DNA of 13,174 nucleotides from Spirochaetales bacterium (GTDB lineage: Bacteria > Spirochaetota > Spirochaetia > SZUA-6 > DRHE01). Of the stretch, positions 8,865-13,174 are shown piece by piece (position 1 is the first letter of the stretch; every line of letters begins with the position of its first letter). Under the pieces are notes generated by a model. That model saw only the letters and a list, made by a program, of their open reading frames with translations, did not search any database and was not told the DNA's origin. A program made the translations under genes and the position numbers. The stretch is from the NCBI GenBank assembly GCA_023136785.1, contig JAGLQP010000016.1, forward strand, positions 1 to 13,174, in the 5' to 3' direction.

Positions 8865-9248
8865 TCAGGCGACCAGGTCAATCAACATGCCCGTTTCCGG
8901 GTAATTTCCGCCGAAGGAGGAAGGAAACTGCAGCAGTTGACCGCGGAGCCGGCTCTGGAGCTTGCTGATCAGCGGATCGATAGATTCAGGGTTCAACTCT
9001 CGTAGCTCTTCGGGACCGGGAACCTCTTCCCGACAACGGAGGAGTCTGTCGATTAGATTGTCCAGAACACGGAGCCTGAAGATGGGCGCCCCCCCGTCCT
9101 GTGCCGGTACTCCTTGGATGTGTTTGAAACGGGCATAAACGGCGTGAGCTGGATTTACCGGCACGGTGATGCGGCCGCCCTGCATGTTTTGAATGCGGAT
9201 AATATTGAGAAAAAAACCGGGTTGTGTGGAAGAGACGTTCAGAACCAT
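8865..9248 (-). CDS. Conserved-looking small protein of unknown function
   Basis: This is a 127-aa soluble protein starting MVLNVSSTQPGFFLNIIRIQ and ending PETGMLIDLVA. It has a central stretch with VNPAHAVYARFKHIQGVP and an amphipathic helix around VLDNLIDRLLRC. There is no signal peptide or membrane span. I do not recognise the family. The start at 9248 has the Shine-Dalgarno GAAGGGGT, but this lies inside the 3' arm of a strong hairpin (9250-9299). It follows the dksA-like gene by 60 bases on the same strand and probably shares its transcript. Composition and frame are clean. Confidence 0.7.
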   Translation of the reverse strand: MVLNVSSTQPGFFLNIIRIQNMQGGRITVPVNPAHAVYARFKHIQGVPAQDGGAPIFRLRVLDNLIDRLLRCREEVPGPEELRELNPESIDPLISKLQSRLRGQLLQFPSSFGGNYPETGMLIDLVA

Positions 9249-9249
9249 T

Positions 9250-9299
9250 ATCGACCCCTTCTACCTATTCCTAGTATCGGATAACTAGAGAGGGTCGAT
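9250..9299 (-). promoter_or_regulatory. RNA hairpin sequestering the Shine-Dalgarno of the 8865-9248 gene
   Basis: In the minus-strand transcript, AUCGACCCUCUCU (9299-9287) can pair with AGAAGGGGUCGAU (9262-9250). The 13 positions give 11 Watson-Crick pairs, one G-U and one C-A mismatch around a 24-base loop. The 3' arm contains the whole ribosome binding site and ends one base before the AUG (9248). No U-run follows, so it is not a normal terminator. A smaller alternative hairpin (CTAGT/ACTAG, 9271-9288) lies mostly within the loop. The element sits between the dksA-like stop (9309) and the next start, as a translational control element would. Confidence 0.6.
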
Positions 9300-9308
9300 T
9301 AGATGCTT

Positions 9309-9665
9309 CTATCGGTTGCGGCGTTCCTCAGAAGATTTACAGTCGATGCAGAGGATCGCGTATGGTATGGCCTGCAGTCGTTCCTGCGGGATTTTCTTGC
9401 CGCAGCTCATGCAAACCCCATAGTGCCCGTTTTCGATTCTTCCCAGAGCCGAATCGACGAGCTGCAGTCTCTTGATCTCCTGGGAGCCAAGAACCTCTAA
9501 AATCCGTATGTCGATATCATCAGCGGCGATATCGGCGAGATCCTTCGCTTCCATATCATCGACGATCTCTTGAAATTCACCGCTTTCAGAAACGAGCTGA
9601 TTCAAGATCTGCTCTTTGACCTCAAGCAGCTTCTCTTTCATCGCCTTTTTAAAACCAGTGCTCAT
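9309..9665 (-). CDS. DksA/TraR-family zinc-finger protein
   Basis: This 118-aa protein is built like a short DksA. It has a coiled-coil hairpin (residues about 5-75) whose tip carries DLADIA (42-47), matching the DxxDxA motif that reaches into the RNA polymerase secondary channel. A C-terminal four-cysteine zinc finger follows (C85, C88, C106, C109; CMSCGKKIP and CIDC). DksA proteins act with ppGpp to adjust transcription of stable RNA and amino-acid genes during starvation. With all four cysteines it is the zinc-binding type. It is first in a minus-strand operon with two unknown small genes and is divergent from infA across the 9755-10710 insertion. The promoter is at 9706-9734. True DksA versus a DksA-like paralogue cannot be decided here. 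Confidence 0.88.
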   Translation of the reverse strand: MSTGFKKAMKEKLLEVKEQILNQLVSESGEFQEIVDDMEAKDLADIAADDIDIRILEVLGSQEIKRLQLVDSALGRIENGHYGVCMSCGKKIPQERLQAIPYAILCIDCKSSEERRNR

Positions 9666-9705
9666 TCCCGCCTCTTCGGTCGATAGGGTCTTTTAAAGGT
9701 AGATG

Positions 9706-9734
9706 AATATGAACCAAAACAAAAAATTTGTCAA
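9706..9734 (-). promoter_or_regulatory. Promoter of the dksA-like gene
   Basis: Minus strand: perfect -35 TTGACA (9734-9729), 17-base AT-rich spacer, -10 CATATT (9711-9706). Transcription would start near 9699, about 35 bases before the ATG at 9665. It lies 20 bases from the left inverted-repeat arm of the insertion, so the promoter itself is intact. Confidence 0.55.
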
Positions 9735-9754
9735 CCATTTTCGCCTACGTTGTC

Positions 9755-9787
9755 GGGAAAACGCATATGGGAACCACCAGCTGGATA
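9755..9787 (+). repeat. Left arm of 33-bp terminal inverted repeat
   Basis: It begins GGGAAAACGCATATGGG and ends CCAGCTGGATA. It differs from the reverse complement of the right arm only at arm positions 4, 13 and 27. The arm contains the small palindrome CCAGCTGG. Confidence 0.8.
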
Positions 9788-9796
9788 GCCCTATAA

Positions 9797-9952
9797 GTGG
9801 TGGGCGGACGCTCACGCGCCGTTCGGGATGTAAACTTCAACAGGTCTTCCCGGCGTTTCTCGCGGGGAGCTGCGTTCGATTGGGGGAACCGGGTCACCCG
9901 GCGCGGGTACTACGGAACATACTTCGTTGGAATTCGCAGGACGCTCGCGAAG
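9797..9952 (+). pseudogene. Fragment resembling the C-terminus of an FGE/SUMF1-type (formylglycine-generating enzyme-like) protein
   Basis: The translated stretch reads GGRSRAVRDVNFNRSSRRFS, then RGAAFDWGNRVTRRGYYGTY and FVGIRRTLAK. This resembles the end of the SUMF1 domain, usually RVxRGGSW, then RxAxR, then Rx5GFRxVR. Here the GGS is replaced by DVN and GFR by GIR. No N-terminal part of the domain exists in the window. The piece begins just inside the left inverted-repeat arm and has no start signal. SUMF1-like proteins include sulfatase-activating enzymes and, in Treponema, diversity-generating retroelement targets. The match is by eye and may be wrong. Confidence 0.4.
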
Positions 9953-10078
9953 TACTGTTTCGTTGTTCAAATGCAACTTACTATAGAAGATGTTAGGTTT
10001 TCAAGCTTGCAGGATGTATCGTGGTAAACTATTCTGAAAATGGCCAAAGCAAAGTAATCCTGGAGGAATAGTAGGCAA

Positions 10079-10106
10079 ATGCCCCAGTTGGCGCTATGCG
10101 CCGCAG
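10079..10106 (+). repeat. 28-bp palindrome-bearing direct repeat, copy 1
   Basis: It matches the copy at 10620-10647 in 22 of 28 positions. The right half is the hairpin GGCGC-TAT-GCGCC followed by GCAG; the loop bases differ between copies while the stem is identical. It lies just before the DUF4143 fragment. Confidence 0.6.
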
Positions 10107-10113
10107 GCTCACT

Positions 10114-10347
10114 TTAGGCGTATACCTGACCGATGAATCGTTTCCGGTAGGAAAGGTCACCCTTCTGGACCTGTATCCCATGAGTTTCGAGGAATTCCTT
10201 GCGGGCGTCGGGAACCAGCGCCTGGTGGAATTACTCCGTTCCTATGTTTTTTCACATCCCCTGCCCCAAACAGCCCATGATCGATCATGGGACTTGTGGA
10301 AACGTTACCTCATCGTCGGAAGTTTACCGGAAGTTGTTGACCTTTAG
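10114..10347 (+). pseudogene. Fragment of a DUF4143/AAA_14-type ATPase
   Basis: The stretch LGVYLTDESFPVGKVTLLDL, YPMSFEEFLAGVGNQRLVEL and later WKRYLIVGSLPEVVD matches the region of these proteins around the LYPxSFxEF motif, between the ATPase core and the DUF4143 domain. Walker A and B and the C-terminal half are missing. The family is common in mobile accessory islands; its function is poorly defined. The frame begins immediately after the first 28-bp repeat and is cut at about 10330-10347, where a toxin gene fragment takes over in another frame. Confidence 0.72.
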
Positions 10348-10514
10348 CGGAAAGGGTCATGGGAAAAGCGGTGGATTTCGATTCATTCACTATTGGGATA
10401 AACAAACAGAAACGATTTTTCATGCTGTATGTTTATCCTAAGAATAAACAAGAGGATCTAACGCCGCAGCAATGTAAATTGCTTAGTCGCCTTGTACGGG
10501 AGGAATTCAAATGA
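10328..10514 (+). pseudogene. 3' fragment of a HigB/RelE-type toxin gene, with an additional frameshift
   Basis: The sequence RKLLTFSGKGHGKSGGFRFI, then HYWDKQTETIF, is the central part of RelE/HigB-like mRNA interferases (RKxRxxGxGKSGGxR). After the run of five T (10416-10420) the frame moves by one and continues MLYVYPKNKQEDLTPQQCKL to REEFK and a TGA at 10512-10514. Deleting one T would restore a continuous C-terminal half. The N-terminal half, roughly 50-60 residues, is absent: the DUF4143 fragment abuts it. The stop overlaps the antitoxin ATG in an ATGA, which is usual for this toxin-antitoxin arrangement. Confidence 0.75.
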
Positions 10515-10612
10515 ATACAAAAGACTTCGATAAACTTACACAAAGCATAAAACAGGCCGGAAAGATTAAACGCGGAAACATGAAGGCATCTAGAATAACG
10601 AACATAAACTAA
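10511..10612 (+). pseudogene. Truncated antitoxin N-terminus (HigA/NadS-like)
   Basis: The 33-codon frame starts MNTKDFDKLTQSIKQAGKIK and ends ASRITNIN before a TAA. It corresponds to the N-terminal arm of xre-type antitoxins paired with HigB/RelE toxins, which normally continue into a helix-turn-helix DNA-binding domain (IRxxxGLSQxxFA). That domain is completely missing. The ATG overlaps the toxin stop and GGAGGAATTC lies upstream, so translation could still start. Without its domain the peptide is unlikely to bind DNA. Confidence 0.65.
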
Positions 10613-10619
10613 GCAGAGC

Positions 10620-10647
10620 ATGCAGCAGACGGCGCTTCGCGCCGCAG
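10620..10647 (+). repeat. 28-bp palindrome-bearing direct repeat, copy 2
   Basis: It is 541 bases downstream of copy 1, in the same orientation. The hairpin is CGGCGC-TTC-GCGCCG followed by CAG. It lies directly after the truncated antitoxin stop, so the two copies bracket the DUF4143/toxin/antitoxin mosaic. Confidence 0.6.
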
Positions 10648-10677
10648 CTGATGAAGACAGTCCTTGCTTGCCCCATC

Positions 10678-10710
10678 TATCCACCTGGTGGTTCCCAAAT
10701 GCGTTTGCCC
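10678..10710 (-). repeat. Right arm of 33-bp terminal inverted repeat
   Basis: Its reverse complement begins GGGCAAACGCATTTGGG and ends CCAGGTGGATA, matching the left arm in 30 of 33 positions. It includes the palindrome CCACC-T-GGTGG (10681-10691). It ends 21 bases before the infA -35 box. Confidence 0.8.
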
Positions 10711-10731
10711 AGCTTTATCCGTACTTCTACC

Positions 10732-10761
10732 TTGACAAAGGAACTTCTCCTATCCTACACT
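10732..10761 (+). promoter_or_regulatory. Promoter of infA
   Basis: A perfect -35 TTGACA (10732-10737), an 18-base spacer and TACACT (10756-10761). The start would fall near 10768, only about 15 bases before the TTG start, leaving a very short leader holding just the Shine-Dalgarno AAGGAG (10770-10775). Confidence 0.5.
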
Positions 10762-10782
10762 CCGGAGGCAAGGAGCGAGTGC

Positions 10783-11001
10783 TTGGCAAAAGAAGAAGCG
10801 ATCGAAGTAGAAGGAGTGGTCAAGGAATCCCTGCCCAACACGATGTTTCGTGTCGAGATCAAGAACGGGCATGTGATCCTGGCCCATCTTTCCGGAAAGA
10901 TGAGGAAACACTACATCCGAATCGTTCCAGGTGACAAGGTAAAAGTGGCCCTATCCCCCTACGATCTCACCCGGGGACGCATTATCTACAGAGAACGGTA
11001 A
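10783..11001 (+). CDS. infA: Translation initiation factor IF-1
   Basis: IF-1 binds the ribosomal A site on the 30S subunit with IF-2 and IF-3 during initiation. The protein is exactly the usual 72 residues: an S1-like OB fold with [20 protein letters not shown], then [20 protein letters not shown] and [20 protein letters not shown]. The start is TTG at 10783, chosen because it gives the standard length and has AAGGAG seven bases upstream. The frame remains open further upstream, but that part shows no homology. The gene stands alone, not in a ribosomal protein operon. It is divergent from the dksA-like gene across the 9755-10710 element and ends 15 bases from the opposing Smr gene. Confidence 0.96.
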   Translation: MAKEEAIEVEGVVKESLPNTMFRVEIKNGHVILAHLSGKMRKHYIRIVPGDKVKVALSPYDLTRGRIIYRER

Positions 11002-11016
11002 GTACTGTCTGAAAAA

Positions 11017-11436
11017 TTATCTCATCGAGGCGCGGATAACCACCCAGGTGGCACCGCGGCCCCCGTGCTTTCGTTTTGCCGAAGCGAATGCACCGGTGTA
11101 TGGACATTTCTCCAAATACCTGCGCACCACACCCTGTAGTACCGGCTCGCCTTGGGAGTGATTTCCCTTGCCATGAACGATCAAGACCTTCCTGACCGCT
11201 CTGCTTCGAGCCTGGTATATGAACCGTTCGAGAGCCTGCTCCGCTTCCCGGCTGTTCATACCGTGCAGATCCAAAACCGCTTGAACTTCCATCGACTCTA
11301 TATCCTGCCTGGGTCCTTCCATAGCATCCTGCCGACCCGCCTCTTTATCCGGCGGGTAGCGGGATATCAGCTCATTCATAGATCTGCTTCTTCCCCGTTT
11401 CTTCTCCCAGGCATCTAGAATGTCATTAAAATCCAT
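11017..11436 (-). CDS. Small Smr-domain protein
   Basis: This 139-aa protein has a polar N-terminal arm of about 50 residues and one Smr domain (53-136). It shows LDLHGMNSREAEQALERFIY, then VRKVLIVHGKGNHS (81-94), GVVRRYLEK and HGGRGATWVVI (124-134). Smr domains, as in the MutS2 C-terminus and stand-alone proteins, are nucleic-acid endonuclease modules; LDLHG and HGKG are their conserved motifs. Stand-alone Smr proteins such as SmrB can cleave mRNA on collided ribosomes, but which role applies here is unknown. It is the last gene of the minus-strand Bat-like operon, 15 bases after the BatE-like stop, with a modest AAGG upstream of its ATG. Confidence 0.9.
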   Translation of the reverse strand: MDFNDILDAWEKKRGRSRSMNELISRYPPDKEAGRQDAMEGPRQDIESMEVQAVLDLHGMNSREAEQALERFIYQARSRAVRKVLIVHGKGNHSQGEPVLQGVVRRYLEKCPYTGAFASAKRKHGGRGATWVVIRASMR

Positions 11437-11451
11437 AGGCCTTACTCACTT

Positions 11452-12432
11452 TCAATCAAGAAGAATAGTGTTCGTTTGTACCCATCCCATAATCTCGGAT
11501 GGGGTTTCGACGAGATAGTAGTCACCGAATTGTCCCCTGATCCAAAGACTCGTTCCGGAAGGCAGTTCAAACCAGGATTTCGAATCCTCCTCAGGGACCC
11601 TGTTCAGGTCGCTTTCTTCGGAGATCACCACACCCACCGATCGAGATTCCGAGCGGAGCCGTCCCACAAAAAAGGTGAAGGAACCTAGAGCCGCTATCGT
11701 CAGAAGCACAAAAGAAATGAGGAACTGAACCCGCTTTGTACGTACAACAAAGGCGGCCATGATCAACGACGCATTCGCAAACAGAAGGAGCAACAGGTAG
11801 GCGAGGTCCGGATGGACCGGAAAGGGGGCAGCCACTTGCCCGACAAGACCGTATCCTTGCTCCAGACTCTGCAAGACTCCCCTTCCTTGAGGATCCCCCG
11901 GCTTTTCCCGCAAACTCTGGCGTAGATAATGGATGGCGTATCCCTGCTCCCCCAGGTAATGGGAGAGGATTCCAAGGTTATAGAGAAGCGCAGGATTACA
12001 GGACAAAGCCTGTTCAGCCTGTCTGTAGAGCTCGATCGCCTCGGTATAGTGTCCGGCTTGAAAGCTCCGCTGCGCTTCCCGAACCGAAATGTAGGGATCC
12101 TGCTCCGAGGAAGCCATTAGAAGTAGGAGGAAGAAAAAGGGGAGTATGTTCTTAGCTTTTCGGGTAACCAGGGCAAAGAGAAAAAACAGCATACCGGGAA
12201 GCAAGAACAGCAGGTTCAGAGGATTACTGTAGTGGCGCGTGCAGTTGGATTTCTTGATCTCGTTCAGTTCTTTCAGAGGCAGATCCTGAGGATCGAGGGA
12301 AGCAGAGGCGGGGGGGGGATGCTCCGACGCGCTGCGCTGATCGTTCTGGGAGTATCCGGGGGTAGGCAGAAGCAAAAGCAGGACCGCTACCAATCCTGCT
12401 CGTACGTATCCTGCGCAGGCTCCGACACCCAT
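11452..12432 (-). CDS. BatE-like membrane protein with TPR and bacterial SH3 domains
   Basis: This is a 326-aa protein. A signal or anchor lies at residues 10-28 (ending PTPGYSQ), with membrane spans at about 71-90 and 96-107. Two TPR-like repeats follow at about 113-180 (AQRSFQAGHYTEAIELYRQA, then NPALLYNLGILSHYLGEQGY). Two further spans lie at 209-230 and 236-257, and an SH3-like beta domain at about 265-326 (GTSLWIRGQFGDYYLVETPS, GWVQTNTILLD). This layout matches BatE of the Bacteroides aerotolerance (bat) clusters, where VWA and TPR proteins form an envelope complex linked to stress survival. The ATG at 12432 lies 46 bases inside the upstream TPR gene but has a good AGGGAGGA about ten bases before it, so translation is probably coupled. 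The biochemical role is unknown. Confidence 0.75.
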   Translation of the reverse strand: MGVGACAGYVRAGLVAVLLLLLPTPGYSQNDQRSASEHPPPASASLDPQDLPLKELNEIKKSNCTRHYSNPLNLLFLLPGMLFFLFALVTRKAKNILPFFFLLLLMASSEQDPYISVREAQRSFQAGHYTEAIELYRQAEQALSCNPALLYNLGILSHYLGEQGYAIHYLRQSLREKPGDPQGRGVLQSLEQGYGLVGQVAAPFPVHPDLAYLLLLLFANASLIMAAFVVRTKRVQFLISFVLLTIAALGSFTFFVGRLRSESRSVGVVISEESDLNRVPEEDSKSWFELPSGTSLWIRGQFGDYYLVETPSEIMGWVQTNTILLD

Positions 12433-13031
12433 GCTGGTTTTTCCTCCCTATGAATTGATTCAAGTATCTCTTCGCTTTGGCTGTCCCTCTGCTCTTCGCT
12501 GCTGTCCGGAACTTCAGAAGCCGAACTGACCGGGATACTGGAATTCGCTTTCACCATCCCAGCGATACTCAACTCGAGATTGATTTTCGCATCCCAACTA
12601 TCCGATTTCAGCCGTAAGGCCTGGATAAAATTGGCCCCGGCTTCCCGATACTTCCCGATTTCATAATGAGCGACTCCCTGGTTGAAGAAGATCCTAAAAA
12701 TGAGCTCCCTATCCCGACGATTCAAGTCTCCAGTCAGATCGATAAAGCCCTCCAAACTCCTGTTCAAGATCCTCAAACCCGGATTTATCTCACCCTGGGA
12801 GACGTAAAGACTCCCTAAATCGTAGTCAATCCAGTCCTCCCAGCGCCTCGCGCCCCCCGTCTGCAGTGCCTGCAAATATCTATACGTAGCCAGGGCGTCC
12901 TCGCCACTGCGAAACAGAAGATTGCCCCGGAGCACCAAAAGGGTTGTGTTGGTCCCGGAACAGGAAGAAAGGACAAACAGGATCAGCAAAATTAGAACAA
13001 ACAACGCTGCTCCAGACTTTGAGGCTATCAT
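12387..13031 (-). CDS. TPR-containing lipoprotein, BatC-like
   Basis: This 214-aa protein has a lipoprotein signal: a hydrophobic stretch ending VLSSC, with lipobox cysteine 24. TPR-like helices follow (LLFRSGEDALATYRYLQALQ, GLRILNRSLEGF, FFNQGVAHYEIGKYREAGAN, FIQALRLKSDSWDAKINLEL). The tail is polar and rich in Ser and Glu. I chose the ATG at 13031 because it overlaps the stop of the upstream gene in ATGA and gives a compact signal peptide. An ATG five codons earlier (13046) is also possible. In bat clusters a TPR protein at this position follows a VWA protein and probably scaffolds the complex at the membrane or in the periplasm. Confidence 0.75.
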   Translation of the reverse strand: MIASKSGAALFVLILLILFVLSSCSGTNTTLLVLRGNLLFRSGEDALATYRYLQALQTGGARRWEDWIDYDLGSLYVSQGEINPGLRILNRSLEGFIDLTGDLNRRDRELIFRIFFNQGVAHYEIGKYREAGANFIQALRLKSDSWDAKINLELSIAGMVKANSSIPVSSASEVPDSSEEQRDSQSEEILESIHREEKPAWVSEPAQDTYEQDW

Positions 13032-13174
13032 AGAACGTTCTTCCATCGGACCGCCTTGACGGTCATCGAAAGGCCAAGGAACAAAAGAGCCAAGAAAACG
13101 AAGAAGCGAAAGCGATCTTTCTTTTCTCTTCTCATGCCGAGCACCATGTTGCCCTCCGCATGGGCCTTTATTGC
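13028..13174 (-). CDS. C-terminal end of a membrane-anchored protein, probably BatB/VWA type (partial)
   Basis: Only the last 48 codons lie in the window. They read RREKKDRFRFFVFLALLFLG and end VKAVRWKNVL before TGA (13030-13028). The single hydrophobic segment followed by a short basic tail is typical of the C-terminal anchor of BatA/BatB VWA proteins. No diagnostic VWA motif is present in this piece, so the identity rests on the TPR genes downstream. The TGA overlaps the next ATG, indicating coupled translation. Confidence 0.5.
   Translation of the reverse strand, partial: AIKAHAEGNMVLGMRREKKDRFRFFVFLALLFLGLSMTVKAVRWKNVL

Larger units (their letters stand above)
9755..10710. mobile_element. 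956-bp inverted-repeat-bounded element carrying accessory gene fragments
   Basis: Two 33-base arms (9755-9787 and 10678-10710) are inverted copies with 30 of 33 bases matching. They enclose fragments of four accessory genes, all on the plus strand, and two copies of a 28-base palindrome-bearing repeat. No transposase or integrase remains inside. No convincing target duplication is visible at the edges. The element separates the divergent promoters of the dksA-like gene and infA, lying 20 and 21 bases from their -35 boxes. It could be a non-autonomous (MITE-like) transposon that collected cargo, a decayed insertion sequence, or a cassette held between recombination sites. The interior coding potential is broken throughout. 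Confidence 0.6.

Noticed and set aside
9797..9952. Active diversity-generating retroelement variable region
   Set aside because: No reverse transcriptase or template repeat is present, and the fragment is truncated.
10433..10684. Minus-strand open frame across the toxin/antitoxin remnant
   Set aside because: It is antisense to recognisable toxin and antitoxin residues, crosses a repeat, and shows no family features.
9755..10710. Integron cassette array
   Set aside because: No integrase is in the window, and no paired RYYYAAC/GTTRRRY core sites could be matched convincingly, although the palindromic repeats keep the idea open.
10783..10785. Upstream start for infA at ATG 10651
   Set aside because: It would add 44 residues absent from IF-1 and would start inside the inverted-repeat element; TTG 10783 gives the canonical 72-residue protein with a good ribosome binding site.

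Overview
The window looks like a chromosomal stretch from a free-living or environmental spirochaete related to Spirochaeta, Sediminispirochaeta or Treponema. This is inferred from several things. The solute-binding protein has a spirochaete-style 'AGQKE' processing site without a lipobox cysteine. The OmpA-like domain carries GHTA instead of GHTD. A Bat-type (aerotolerance) TPR/SH3 cluster is present, and the DbpA-domain helicase relative is degenerate. The exact genus cannot be settled from the sequence alone.

Left part (1-3013): a partial sugar-type ABC transporter solute-binding protein gene runs leftward off the edge. It is divergent from a GntR/FCD regulator, and a promoter overlapped by an inverted repeat lies between them. 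A ketol-acid reductoisomerase gene (ilvC) follows, broken by a single extra base near 2403-2404.

Middle part (3014-8573): an OmpA-domain envelope protein (minus strand) is divergent from a DEAD-box-like protein whose catalytic motifs are almost all degenerate but which keeps a DbpA RNA-binding domain. That gene overlaps trmB (tRNA m7G46 methyltransferase), suggesting an RNA-centred operon. trmB overlaps tail-to-tail with a four-TM membrane protein of unknown function. A glyoxalase II-like metallo-beta-lactamase protein follows.

Right-middle part (8574-11001): a minus-strand DksA/TraR-like gene is followed by two small unknown genes. A strong hairpin covers the Shine-Dalgarno of the first, and the second appears frameshifted. 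Between the divergent dksA-like and infA (IF-1) genes sits a 956-bp segment (9755-10710) bounded by 33-bp inverted repeats (30/33 matching). It is filled with broken accessory-gene fragments, all on the plus strand: an FGE/SUMF1-like tail, a DUF4143/AAA ATPase piece, a HigB/RelE-type toxin piece and a beheaded antitoxin. A 28-bp palindrome-bearing direct repeat occurs twice inside. This is the best candidate for an undescribed mobile or cassette-like element.

Right end (11017-13174): a minus-strand operon reads from a partial VWA/BatB-like membrane protein, to a TPR lipoprotein (BatC-like), to a TPR plus SH3 membrane protein (BatE-like), to a small Smr-domain protein.

Three coherent reading frames (ilvC, a small unknown gene and the toxin remnant) can each be repaired by deleting one base from a run of identical bases. 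Sequencing or assembly error therefore has to be considered alongside real gene decay. No rRNA, tRNA, CRISPR array or convincing intrinsic terminator was seen.
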